This document shows positions 9,064 through 17,501 of a stretch of 64,000 nt of DNA, in pieces. The stretch is from assembly GCA_964619065.1 (NCBI GenBank), contig CAZUCC010000014.1, forward strand, positions 14,645 to 78,644, read 5' to 3'. Each line of letters starts with the position of its first letter. The stretch's first letter is position 1. The notes under the pieces are model-generated. The model was not told the origin of the DNA and did no database searches. It was given only the letters and a program-made list of their open reading frames with translations. The position numbers and the translations under genes were made by a program. This DNA comes from JANXUC01 sp964619065 (GTDB taxonomy: Bacteria; Acidobacteriota; Terriglobia; Terriglobales; Acidobacteriaceae).

Positions 9064-9960
9064 TTATTGCCCGTCTGGTTTATCAGGCTGCGGTGCAGTA
9101 GGTAAGAGGTCGTTCGTCGGAAGAAGGTTCGGTAGAAGCTCGCTGGGTTGCAAGGTACCAGGTTGAACTGCATCCGGCTGGAGCGCACGGGGTTCGTTCA
9201 CTAGCTTAGGCTCCGCTTGCAAGCCCTCCGGCGGACGCTCAACGGCGACCTCGCTCTTGTCGCGCCACTCGGTATAGCGATCGGAGACCATGATGTGGAA
9301 CACCCACTGGCGGCGTTCTTCTTCCGGCTCGACCAGCCCGGCGGCCTTCATGGGAACCAGATAGCCTTGTACCCACTTAATTTGGGCCTTGCTCATGCCG
9401 CGGCGCTGGAGATCGACGGTCACTCCGGCGAGATGGGAAGAGGCAATTTCGCCTTCCGCAGGAGCGGCGTTGCGATTGTGGCGGCGCAGCTTCTTCTGCA
9501 CGAGCACGGTGCGTACCGCAGAGTTCACTTGAATCTGATCTCCGAACTGCTGGTGGTAGGCTGTGGCCAGGTCTTCGACAAAGTCACGCGTCCAGGGACG
9601 GCAATAGCGGCGGTCGGGATCGAGGCGCGGATCGATGCGCAGGGTTTCGCCGGGAATGATGGGCACCAGCTTGCCCTCCAGCTTCAACTGCTCAAGCTCG
9701 GCATCGTCCTGAATGCGCGGCAATTCCAAGCGGTCGATTTCTGCATTCTGCTTCAAGAGCGAGTCGTGGGAAGGACGAAACACCGGGTTCCAGAAGATGC
9801 GGCGCCAGCGGCGATGGTGGTGTCCTGTGCTTTGTGCAGTTAGGGAAGTCCGTAAAGGTTTTTGTCGATGATGGCGGCGCGTCGAAACTCGGGCGATGGC
9901 TGGACTGAAGCCGCACCAGAGGAGAATCACCAGAGTTAGGACGAACGCGCGTCGTACCAT
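9064..9960 (-). CDS. Exported DUF5715-like protein with M15/VanY-type metal motif
   Basis: A 298-residue protein with an N-terminal signal sequence (MVRRAFVLTLVILLWCGFSPAIA) and a basic stretch. The middle domain contains SSHLAGVTVD (about residues 175-185), matching the S-x-H-x6-D zinc motif of D,D-carboxypeptidases of the M15/VanY type, and then WVFHIMV (near 220), which could supply the third metal ligand. A conserved-looking QVNSAVRT precedes it. I believe this is the DUF5715 family, with no assigned function to my knowledge; a peptidoglycan-related role is inferred from the motif. The C-terminus is a Pro/Leu/Gln-rich low-complexity tail. The start is ATG 9960, preceded by AT-rich sequence. 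Confidence 0.6.
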   Translation of the reverse strand: MVRRAFVLTLVILLWCGFSPAIARVSTRRHHRQKPLRTSLTAQSTGHHHRRWRRIFWNPVFRPSHDSLLKQNAEIDRLELPRIQDDAELEQLKLEGKLVPIIPGETLRIDPRLDPDRRYCRPWTRDFVEDLATAYHQQFGDQIQVNSAVRTVLVQKKLRRHNRNAAPAEGEIASSHLAGVTVDLQRRGMSKAQIKWVQGYLVPMKAAGLVEPEEERRQWVFHIMVSDRYTEWRDKSEVAVERPPEGLQAEPKLVNEPRALQPDAVQPGTLQPSELLPNLLPTNDLLPTAPQPDKPDGQ

Positions 9961-10178
9961 AAGTTAAAGAATAACGTGAAGTCTATATTGCTTAATTACT
10001 TAAAACGATGGCCTAGTTTACACGTTTTCCACAGTTTACGTATCGCCCAAAAGAGAGTACCAAAGGTTACTAACGAGCCATCCGAAAGAGCGAGGAATTG
10101 AGGGTATACTTCGGATCAAGTTCCGGTCAAGCCTCGGAAAAACAGGCAAAAACCAAGCTAAAAATGCACCCGAACTGA

Positions 10179-10943
10179 CTAGCGCCGGAACAAATCTGTA
10201 ACCGCCTGCACCATCACATCGCGGCTGACTTCGGAAATAGCGCGTGTGAGCGGGATATCCTTGGGGCAGACTTCCACACAATTCTGCACATAGCCGCATT
10301 CCTGGATACCGCCATCGCCCATGAGCGCGGCGAGGCGCTCATGCTTGAGGGCTTTCCCGGTCGGGTGCGTGTTGAACAAGCGTACTTGTGCAATCGTTGC
10401 AGCGCCGACGAATCCTGTGTCTTCATTGAATTGCGGGCAGGCCTCCATGCAACAGCAGCAGGAGATGCAGCGGGAGATAGGATAAGCCTCTTCCTGCTCC
10501 TGCGGAGTCATGCGCGGGCCGGAGCCAAGATCGTAGGTGCCATCGACGGGAACCCAGGCTTTGACGGCCTTGAGGTTTTCGAAGAGGACGCTGCGGTCAA
10601 CCGATAAATCGCGGACCACGGGAAACTTGGTAAGCGGTTCGATGCGGATCGGCTGCTCTAACTGATCGACGAGCGCTGAGCACGCCATGCGGGCTTTGCC
10701 GTTGATTACCATGGCGCAGGAACCGCAAACTTCTTCCAGGCAGTTGGCGTCGTAGGTGATGGGAGAGGTCGTGACGCCGGCCGTCGTCACCGGGTTAGCG
10801 GCAATCTCCATGAGGCTGGAGATCACATTCATGCCGGGCTTCCACGGGATTTCGAAGCCCTCCCATTGGGCGGGGCTTTTAGGATCAGCTTGGCGCTTGA
10901 TCTTGAAGGCTACGGTTCTTGTCTTTTTCTGTGATTCAGCCAT
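10179..10943 (-). CDS. sdhB: Succinate dehydrogenase iron-sulfur subunit
   Basis: A 254-residue SdhB, which passes electrons from the flavoprotein to the membrane anchor of complex II. All three cluster-binding sites are visible: the [2Fe-2S] region CLEEVCGSCAMVINGKARMAC, given here as CLEEVCGSC then MVINGKARMAC, the [4Fe-4S] region CISCCCCMEACP, and the C-terminal CVEVCPKDIP region. It is the last gene of the sdhC-sdhA-sdhB transcription unit, with 18 bp between sdhA and sdhB. Confidence 0.95.
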   Translation of the reverse strand: MAESQKKTRTVAFKIKRQADPKSPAQWEGFEIPWKPGMNVISSLMEIAANPVTTAGVTTSPITYDANCLEEVCGSCAMVINGKARMACSALVDQLEQPIRIEPLTKFPVVRDLSVDRSVLFENLKAVKAWVPVDGTYDLGSGPRMTPQEQEEAYPISRCISCCCCMEACPQFNEDTGFVGAATIAQVRLFNTHPTGKALKHERLAALMGDGGIQECGYVQNCVEVCPKDIPLTRAISEVSRDVMVQAVTDLFRR

Positions 10944-10961
10944 GATTTTATCGGACTCGCG

Positions 10962-12745
10962 TTACTTCACCGCGTCGTAACGGCGCGGGCGCAGCGGCAC
11001 CAAAGATGTGTCGATTGACTCGAATTCAAAGCGCGGTTCGTCGGCATCCGGTGCAAAATAAGCTTTCGTGGTCTTGAGCCAGTTCTTGTCGTCGCGCTCG
11101 GGAAAGTCCGGCTTGTAGTGTGCGCCACGTGATTCATCGCGCATCCCCGCGCCTTGGGCAATCACGCGCGCCAGTTGCAACATGTTGTAAAGCTGCCGCG
11201 TAAAGACCACGCTCGTGTTCGCCCACTGCGTGCGGTCACTCAAGTTGACGTTCTTCATGCGCTCTAGCAGATCGACGATCTTGGAGTCGGCTTCGCGACA
11301 GGATTTGTTGTAGCGGATCACCGTGCAGTAGCGCGTCATCAGTTCACCAAGTTCGCGCCAGAGACGGAATGGATTCTCGGTGCCTTGGTTGTTCATCAGG
11401 CCCGTGTTCATCTCTTCCTGGCGCCTACGCTCGGCTTCGAAAAATCCGTTACTCGTCGCCGCTGGCAGGCTCTTGGCACACTTCATGGTCTTGGGGGNNN
11501 NNNNNNNAATCCACCGTAGATGCAGGATACGAGGGAATTCGCACCCAGCCGTTTCGCGCCGTGGTACTGGTACTCGCACTCACCCGCCGCATACACGCCA
11601 GGAATATTGGTTTGCTGCTGGAAATCCACCCACAGACCACCCATCGTATAGTGCATGCCGGGGAAGATCTTCATGGGCACATCGCGCGGACCGTCGCCGA
11701 CAAACTTCTGGTAAATCTCGAGAATGCCTTCGAGCTTCTTGTCGAGAATCTTGCGGTCGATGTGCGTCAGGTCGAGATAGACCATGGGCTGACCGTCGAT
11801 GCCCAGTTCGTTTTCATACACGACTTTATGAATCGCCCGCGTGGCGACGTCGCGTGGGATGAGATTGCCATACTTCGGGTACCACTCTTCGAGGAAGTAC
11901 CAGCGCTCGCTCTCCGGGATGGACTTGGCAGCGCGCTGGTCGCCTTTCTGTTTCGGAACCCAAACACGGCCGCCTTCGCCACGGGCGGATTCGGACATTA
12001 AGCGCAGCTTGTCTTCGCCGGGGATCGCGGTCGGGTGGACCTGGATGAACTCGCCGTTGGCGTAGTAAGCACCCTGCTGGTAGAGGGCAGACTGCGCTGA
12101 TCCCGTGCAGACCACGGAGTTGGTGGACTTGCCGAAGATAGCTCCAATGCCGCCCGTGCAAATGATGATGGCGTCGGCAGGGAAGGTGCGCACTTCCATG
12201 CTGCGCAGATTCATGGCGCAGATGCCGCGGCAGACGCGCTTGTTATCCAACACGGCAGAGAGGAATTCCCAGCTTTCGTACTTCTTAACCCTACCTTCGG
12301 ATTCAAAGCGGCGAACTTGTTCGTCGAGCGCATACAACAGTTGCTGGCCGGTGGTAGCTCCAGCGAAGGCAGTGCGGTTATAGAGTGTGCCTCCGAAACG
12401 ACGAAAGTCGAGCAGCCCTTCCGGCGTACGGTTGAAGGGAACACCCATGCGGTCGAGCAAGTCGATAATACCCGGGGCGGCGTCGCACATGGCCTTCACG
12501 GGCGGCTGATTGGCGAGGAAGTCCCCGCCGTAGACGGTGTCGTCGAGGTGCTGCGCAGTGGAGTCACCTTCGCCCTTCAAGTTCTTGGCTGCATTGATGC
12601 CACCCTGCGCGCACACGGAGTGCGAGCGCTTCACCGGGACGATGGAGAACAGATCAACCGATCCGCCCATCTCGGCGATCTTGATGACCGCCGACAAGCC
12701 AGCCAACCCGCCGCCGACCACAATAATCTTTGGAATTGCCGCCAT
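10962..12745 (-). CDS. sdhA: Succinate dehydrogenase flavoprotein subunit, interrupted by an assembly gap
   Basis: SdhA oxidises succinate to fumarate using covalent FAD. The N-terminal half shows the dinucleotide-binding GGGLAGLSAVIKIAEMGG, the flavinylation region RSHSVCAQGGINAAKN, the active-site region HPTAIPGEDKLRLMSESARG, and GANSLVSCIYGG. The C-terminal half restarts with PKTMKCAKSLP and runs to the stop at 10962. Ten N at 11498-11507 separate the halves and put them in different frames. The expected sequence is continuous if the true gap is 2 modulo 3 (for example 8 or 11 nt), so this is an assembly artefact, not a pseudogene. ATG 12745 starts just before the flavin motif; upstream in-frame sequence is not conserved-looking. 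Confidence 0.93.
11498..11507. other. Assembly gap of 10 N inside sdhA
   Basis: A run of exactly ten N, a common fixed-length scaffolding placeholder. Joining the flanking codons shows that the real gap must be 2 modulo 3 in length for sdhA to stay in frame. Confidence 0.98.
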
Positions 12746-12804
12746 GAGTTCAGTTCCAATCCGCCGGACGTCCGGGGTAAAAAATAAGAAAGTAAGATTG
12801 CGCG

Positions 12805-13626
12805 CTACGCCAAGAACCGCAGTCCAGTTGCCGCAAGCGCTGCAGAGTCCAGTGATTGCTGCTGGTAAAAAATAAACGAGAAAATTGAGGCCAGCCCCAT
12901 CAGCAGTAAGACCCCTCCAATAGCGGCACACACGAATCCAAAACGCTTGCGCGCGAGATCACCACTGGTAATTCCCCACTTGGCAGCAAACAGCCACAAA
13001 CCATAAGCAAAGTGCCATGCAGCGCAAGTGAGCCCCATCATGTAGAAGAGCACGATCAGCGGATTGTGGAAAGATGCCTGCACCTTCGCAAAAGCAAGAT
13101 GAGGGTTCTCCATCAGGTGAGCGCCGGTAAAACGCATTTCCCAGGTATGGAACGCGATATAGGCAAAGGCGATGCCGCCGGTCCAGCGCTGTGCCGTGTA
13201 CATCCAGTTGCCCATCCAGGGGTAACTGATCAAGTTGGAATCGCCGCGCCACCAAATGTAGAAGCCATAAAGCGCGTGAAACAGTATGGGCAGCCAGATG
13301 CCAAAAATCTCCAGCCCCAGTACAAACGGGAAGCCGACCAGAAACTCGACCTGCTTGTTGTAGGCAGCGGGTCCGCGCGTGGCGAAGGCGTTGGAAAGAA
13401 TGTGTTCAACAAGAAACGCGCCCACAGGGATTACGCCACTCAGCGAATGTAGGCGGCGGAGAAAAAAGCTGAAGCCCTGGCCGGCGCGAAGCGGAGCCAC
13501 TCCACTATTCACAATGCTGCCAGCCTCGCTAACCGCCGGAACGCTCGATGCCACGGGTTCTCCCTTACTGGTCGAATCGCTTATGCGCAACCCTTGATTA
13601 TCTTTTTGTGCGGTAAGGGAAGTCAA
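12805..13626 (-). CDS. sdhC: Succinate dehydrogenase cytochrome b558 membrane anchor
   Basis: A 273-residue membrane protein with five hydrophobic segments, of the Bacillus-type b558 family that carries two haems and reduces quinone. The family phrases FFLRRLHSLSGVIPVGAFLV and the His in FHTWEMRF and WHFAYGLWLF are candidate haem ligands. The first 45 residues are hydrophilic and unusual for the family, so translation may start later than ATG 13626. It is the first gene of sdhCAB; the gap to sdhA is about 60 bp. A MITE-like element lies just upstream (13642-13805), within the promoter region. Confidence 0.9.
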   Translation of the reverse strand: MTSLTAQKDNQGLRISDSTSKGEPVASSVPAVSEAGSIVNSGVAPLRAGQGFSFFLRRLHSLSGVIPVGAFLVEHILSNAFATRGPAAYNKQVEFLVGFPFVLGLEIFGIWLPILFHALYGFYIWWRGDSNLISYPWMGNWMYTAQRWTGGIAFAYIAFHTWEMRFTGAHLMENPHLAFAKVQASFHNPLIVLFYMMGLTCAAWHFAYGLWLFAAKWGITSGDLARKRFGFVCAAIGGVLLLMGLASIFSFIFYQQQSLDSAALAATGLRFLA

Positions 13627-13641
13627 GGACGGGTGTGGTTT

Positions 13642-13805
13642 GGTAGTGGGTCAGTTTGGATATTTTCTACAAAATTGTCATTCCGAAGCGCGGCAGTAGC
13701 GCGCGAGGAATCTGCTCTTTACTGCCAGGAGTAAATTCCTCGCCGATCGACCTGGCCCGGAATGACAGAGCCAGAGCAGTGTATTTACGAAACTGCATCA
13801 CGACC
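13642..13805. repeat. MITE-like 164-bp element, copy 2
   Basis: The same length and architecture as the copy at 3959-4122, differing at about 13 positions by eye, including two compensating 1-base indels. The terminal repeats are GGTAGTGGGTCAGTTT (left) and GGTCGTGATGCAGTTT (right, other strand). The internal hairpin has decayed (GAGGAATCTGCTC facing GAGTAAATTCCTC). The possible 8-bp flanks tgtggttt and cgcggtta match poorly, as expected for an older insertion. It lies immediately upstream of sdhC. The remaining sequence to rdgB (13806-13939) shows nothing recognisable. Confidence 0.78.
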
Positions 13806-13939
13806 CGCGGTTACCCGGATGTTTCGCACATTCGCAAAATGGTTCCGCTGATTTTCTCCTGACTTATGAGGGTCGATAGAGGTTCACTGCGATAATCCGG
13901 TGGTAATTTTCGAAGTCTCGATCCGCGGTGCTCTGGCCG

Positions 13940-14566
13940 TTATCGACTGCTGTACCATTCCAGGAACTTCCGGAACGCTGCGCCGCGGTGGCTCACGAGG
14001 GCTTTCTCTTCAGGCGTGAGTTCGGCGAAAGTCTTGTTGAGTTGCGGGAAGAAAAATAGCGGATCGTAGCCGAAGCCGTGGGTTCCCCGTGGCGTATCCA
14101 GGATCACCCCCTGGGCTTGACCGGAAAACACAGCGAGCACCTCGCCGTTGCGTGCGGCGGCGAGAACACAAACGAAGCGAGCGGTTCTTTGCTCGGGGGG
14201 AATCGTGGCGAGTTCGCGCAGCAGACGGGCGTTGTTCGCGTCGTCGCATGAATTCACAAAGGAATTGGCGCTACCTGCACCGCCTTCCAGCGCGGCATAG
14301 CGGGCGGAATGCACGCCGGGCGCGCCGTCCAGGGCATCGACCTCGAGACCCGAGTCGTCGGCAAGCACGATTTCTCCCGGAGCATGCAGGCTGTACTGTG
14401 CGGCTTTCTTTCGAGCATTGGCTTCAAAGGTCAGACCATCTTCGACTACTTCAGGTAAGGACTGGAAGTTCGGAATCCCGAGAATGGTTATGCGGAACGG
14501 TACAGCGGCACCAGCAAAGTCGCGGAGCTTACCGGCATTCGAAGTGGCGATCAGAACGGATGGCAT
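13940..14566 (-). CDS. rdgB: XTP/dITP diphosphatase (HAM1/RdgB family)
   Basis: A 208-residue house-cleaning pyrophosphatase that hydrolyses non-canonical purine NTPs (ITP, XTP) to prevent their incorporation. Family motifs are all present: N-terminal ATSNAGKLRDF, LADDSGLEVDALDGAPGVHS, HGFGYDPLFF and SHRGAAFRKF at the C-terminus. The start at ATG 14566 (MPSVLIATSNAGK) is placed where the family begins; an in-frame extension to 14611 adds 15 residues without support. Confidence 0.93.
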   Translation of the reverse strand: MPSVLIATSNAGKLRDFAGAAVPFRITILGIPNFQSLPEVVEDGLTFEANARKKAAQYSLHAPGEIVLADDSGLEVDALDGAPGVHSARYAALEGGAGSANSFVNSCDDANNARLLRELATIPPEQRTARFVCVLAAARNGEVLAVFSGQAQGVILDTPRGTHGFGYDPLFFFPQLNKTFAELTPEEKALVSHRGAAFRKFLEWYSSR

Positions 14567-14746
14567 GACATGAGAAGAGATGGCTCTTGGCACCACCTCT
14601 TTCGGCAGCATACTGGAAGCGAGCTGTGGAAAAACCCCTGGCTTTGGGCAATAAATTTATCATCCCGCAATGCCGCTGCAACGCGGCTGCAACATCCGCA
14701 GCCTAGAGTCCGGGGTACCGAGGTGGAACTGCCCTTGAATGGGCAC

Positions 14747-14801
14747 AGCCGCAAGTCCCCGCGCTAGAGACGGAGCTCGGGGACTGCGGCTATTATTTTT
14801 G
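14747..14801 (+). terminator. Strong hairpin with T-rich tail, no plus-strand gene upstream
   Basis: The arms AGCCGCAAGTCCCCG (14747-14761) and CGGGGACTGCGGCT (14778-14791) pair with one bulged base, followed on the plus strand by TATTATTTTT. On the minus strand, the direction of the neighbouring PilZ gene, no T-run follows. It may act as a bidirectional terminator between the PilZ gene and rdgB, or be a dispersed palindromic repeat. Confidence 0.4.
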
Positions 14802-14822
14802 GGTAGTCTGGGGCTATTGGAA

Positions 14823-15977
14823 CTACGCTGTAGCGGCTTCCGACGCGTGCTGAGGGGCTTCTGCGGACGTGCGGCGCTGTTTCTGCAATTCCGCCAGGAA
14901 ATCAGCCTGGCTAATGTCGGCCTCGCTGCGTACCAAGTCAAGAAGCGCGTCATCACTGACGGAGCCAGCGGGCAACTGTTCGAGCGGAACAAATTCTCGA
15001 GGAATGCAGCGCAGTTCGGGCGCAACGCCAGGTTGCGATACCAGAAAGTCCAGAAACCCTTCGACGGCGGCGCGCTGCTGTTCGGTTTCTGCCAGAAATT
15101 CAATCCCCATTCCATAGCTGGGATGCAACACGCGAACGGAACCCCCCGCCGCTGCGAAAGTACCGCGCGCTTGCAGAATCAGATCGAGGCGTGTGCCCAT
15201 AGGGAAGGGTGATTCGGATTCGACGTAGCAAGCGCCGAGACTCAAGTCGGTAAGCTTGCAGAGAACCCCGGAAGCCGCCTCTTTTTCAGGCGAAATTTGC
15301 TGGCTGGAGTCGAGCCAGGTGCTGAGCGCCAGATGCGCATCCTCGGAAAGATTCTCGAAGCGCACGCCGGTTTCCCCGGTAGATCGTGACCAGGCTACGA
15401 CACCGTGGCCATCAACCGGCGCCAAGCGTTCGGGTAAGGCAAAGCGAAATGACAGGTCGGCAAAATTAGCCACTGGACGCGAAATCAAAACATCCATACC
15501 CGTTTCGCTGACGTCGAGCAGAATCCCCTCAACATTTTCCGCATCCGGCCAACTCAGGTTCACAGGAATCTGAATGGGAACGCGCGTTGTGCGGCGGCGC
15601 TCGCGACTCATCAAACTCTTCGTCGCCAGCAGGACGGAACGGATTTGGGACAGCGAGACGGGCTTATAGACGATGAAGTGCGCTCCCAGCCGCAATGCGG
15701 CAGCACGCTCCGATTCATCCTGCAGAAGGAGCACGGAGAGCAGGGAAGCTGCACCACTCGCCGGGCGCACGACCTCCAGAACTGACGTTGCGGATCCACT
15801 ATCGTCAAACTCGGCAAATACGAGGTCGGGCGGCTGCTCCGTGAGTCTGGCAAGCGCTTCGGCAGCGTTTGGGACACACGTAACATCGACTCCCTGACTG
15901 CGTAGCAAGCTCGTCAGAGTGTCCACGGCAACCGTGTCCTGCACCACGAGAAGTGCGCGAATATTGGCTATGCCCAT
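14823..15977 (-). CDS. PilZ-domain protein with N-terminal degenerate receiver domain
   Basis: A 384-residue protein. Residues 1-122 look like a response-regulator receiver, with LLVVQDTVAVDTL in place of the usual acidic pocket, Glu56 (PDLVFAEF) at the expected phospho-acceptor position, and a conserved Lys in YKPVS. Residues from about 128 form a PilZ domain with RRRTTR and DVSETG (c-di-GMP-binding RxxxR and D/NxSxxG), then a second PilZ-like region with DLSLGACYVES but no obvious RxxxR. The tail (about 330-384) is acidic and probably helical. It probably responds to c-di-GMP without phosphorylation. It follows a small coiled-coil gene by 30 bp in the same direction. Confidence 0.75.
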   Translation of the reverse strand: MGIANIRALLVVQDTVAVDTLTSLLRSQGVDVTCVPNAAEALARLTEQPPDLVFAEFDDSGSATSVLEVVRPASGAASLLSVLLLQDESERAAALRLGAHFIVYKPVSLSQIRSVLLATKSLMSRERRRTTRVPIQIPVNLSWPDAENVEGILLDVSETGMDVLISRPVANFADLSFRFALPERLAPVDGHGVVAWSRSTGETGVRFENLSEDAHLALSTWLDSSQQISPEKEAASGVLCKLTDLSLGACYVESESPFPMGTRLDLILQARGTFAAAGGSVRVLHPSYGMGIEFLAETEQQRAAVEGFLDFLVSQPGVAPELRCIPREFVPLEQLPAGSVSDDALLDLVRSEADISQADFLAELQKQRRTSAEAPQHASEAATA

Positions 15978-16007
15978 CGCGGATTCTTTCTTAGGATCAG
16001 CAAATTC

Positions 16008-16268
16008 TTACGGCCAGCGCGGAACCGTGGTGCGAGCAGGTGCGGCTGGTTTGGACGCAGAAGCCGGACTCGCGCCTGCTGCGGCGCTCCGGGCTGCGGG
16101 TATCGATCCCGGAGCCAATTCACCCAGCGAGGCCTCCCCAGAGTCCTCTGCCAATAAAGATGCCACCGACTTCAGCGTTTCTGCCGCTCCTTGTAACGCC
16201 TCAATTTGTTTGCCCAGCTCCGCGTATTGCGCCTGTTTACGGCGCAGAACCTCATGGATGTCCTTCAT
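16008..16268 (-). CDS. Small coiled-coil protein of unknown function
   Basis: An 86-residue protein. The first half is a predicted amphipathic helix (MKDIHEVLRRKQAQYAELGK and on to residue 40) and the second half is Ala/Ser/Pro-rich and disordered. No known domain is recognised. It lies 30 bp upstream of the PilZ gene on the same strand, probably in one transcript, so it may be a partner. A GGGG-rich stretch (ggggggtaccc region) rather than a classic Shine-Dalgarno precedes the ATG. Confidence 0.55.
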   Translation of the reverse strand: MKDIHEVLRRKQAQYAELGKQIEALQGAAETLKSVASLLAEDSGEASLGELAPGSIPAARSAAAGASPASASKPAAPARTTVPRWP

Positions 16269-16384
16269 GGGTACCCCCCATCAAGAATCTAGGTCGCCTG
16301 GCACCCTGGGTCAATTCCGAAGGCCCCTATCGCAATTACGTCAGTAATCGGCGAATGTATCCCAAAAGGAAGTTGCAAAATAGC

Positions 16385-16416
16385 AAGGGGCTCCATTGTC
16401 TGGAGCCCCTTGGAGA
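16385..16416 (-). terminator. Terminator hairpin downstream of the PEP-CTERM gene
   Basis: A perfect 11-bp stem AAGGGGCTCCA / TGGAGCCCCTT with a 5-nt loop, about 30 bp after the stop of the minus-strand PEP-CTERM gene, followed on the minus strand by a moderately T-rich stretch (gctattttgc). Confidence 0.7.
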
Positions 16417-16440
16417 GTTCGCGCCCTGTTGGCGAGAAAG

Positions 16441-17043
16441 TTATCCGAGATTCCACTTGCGGCGTACGAGAGCAGCCATTCCGAGAAGGCCAGTGCCCAA
16501 CATGCTCAGCGTACCGGGCTCAGGCACGGGCATGGCAATGTTGACGTCGACACTGCCGATTTTGATGTTACCGTTGCGCAATGTGCCATCAGCGGTAAAA
16601 ACGCCGAACACCTTGTGCCCATTCAACATGCCCACAAGTCCACCCTGGAGGACAACCAAGCCATGCCCATATTGGGTCATGGTGACGGGAGTACTGAAGG
16701 AGCCCTGGAAAATCGTGGCATTGGGAAGGCCAGCCATGGAGCCGTTGAGGTTGATTGTAAAGCTTCCACCCCCTGCGAACGTTGCGCCGGAGAGGGAGCT
16801 ACCGGTCATTGCACCGGTTGAGAACGTGAGACGGCCCAGGTTCAATCCAGCAAAGTTCTGGCCGCCCAGACCCTTGACCAAGCCTACCTTCGAAGGCGAG
16901 GTGAAACCTGAACTCGATGAAGTGGAAAGGCCGTTGCTGCCAACCCAAAGGTTGCCACCTTGGCTGCTAATGTCAACACTGCTTGCCATTGCGCTCAGCG
17001 GTAGAGCCAAAGTCAACAGCGCCAGTAAAGTTAGTTTCTTCAT
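16441..17043 (-). CDS. PEP-CTERM sorting-signal protein
   Basis: A 200-residue secreted protein with a signal peptide (MKKLTLLALLTLALPLSAMA), a Gly/Ser/Asn-rich beta-type body, and a C-terminal PEP-CTERM signal: VPEPGTLSMLGTGLLGMAAL followed by VRRK. By family knowledge such proteins are processed by an exosortase (EpsH/XrtA) and go to the outer surface or exopolysaccharide matrix. No exosortase is in this window. The start has a good GGAGGAAG upstream. Confidence 0.82.
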   Translation of the reverse strand: MKKLTLLALLTLALPLSAMASSVDISSQGGNLWVGSNGLSTSSSSGFTSPSKVGLVKGLGGQNFAGLNLGRLTFSTGAMTGSSLSGATFAGGGSFTINLNGSMAGLPNATIFQGSFSTPVTMTQYGHGLVVLQGGLVGMLNGHKVFGVFTADGTLRNGNIKIGSVDVNIAMPVPEPGTLSMLGTGLLGMAALVRRKWNLG

Positions 17044-17501
17044 AATCTTGTGCTTCCTCCTAGACCTGTCTTTCAGAGCTTCCGGGTCTAATGGGGGTAA
17101 GACCAGAACCAGAACGGCTTGTCGAACACACGGAATAGTGCATCCGCCCTGCCAGAAGGCAGATTTGCTGAAACTATCTATATTTCAACGGCTTAGGCTC
17201 TGTCTCTGAGTGTGGCACCTTGCCGAGTGTGCAGAAGTTTGCGTAGGCTAAGTCCCCTCGGCCTCAGGGCTGGAGAACATGGCACGTGGGTGCCAGGGAG
17301 ATGGCCGGAAAGTTGTATTTTCACGTCTGAGGGAGTGCGTTAAAGTCCGACTTGAGCAGTTCTGGGGGAGGGCTGTTCGGGCGCTCTGTGACCCTTCGGG
17401 TCCGGAGCGCTCTTTTATTTTGCCCGTATCTAGAATTTTCGTGGGAGCTGAGTTATTCCTGGGACACTAACTCTCTTTGGAATTCGATGAGTAGCGCCCG
17501 A
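17044..17501. other. 458-bp intergenic region
   Basis: Upstream region of the PEP-CTERM gene (minus strand). There is no credible protein gene. It contains a plus-strand hairpin with T-tail (17381-17421) that is annotated separately; otherwise nothing is recognisable. Confidence 0.6.
17381..17421 (+). terminator. Terminator-like hairpin without an assigned gene
   Basis: GCGCTC (17381-17386) pairs with GAGCGC (17405-17410), and the inner GACCC / GGGTC closes on a TTC loop, followed by TCTTTTATTTT on the plus strand. No plus-strand coding gene precedes it, so it may end a small RNA transcribed from about 17250-17380. The minus strand has no matching T-run. Confidence 0.5.

Noticed and set aside
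9217..9843. 208-codon plus-strand frame opposite the DUF5715-like gene
   Set aside because: Antisense shadow; the minus-strand gene has a signal peptide and metal motif.
10962..12745. sdhA as a pseudogene with frameshift
   Set aside because: The frame change is at a 10-N placeholder and disappears if the true gap is 2 modulo 3.
14612..14822. Protein gene in the 14.6-14.8 kb gap
   Set aside because: Open frames there are short and lack ribosome-binding sites; a hairpin occupies the region.
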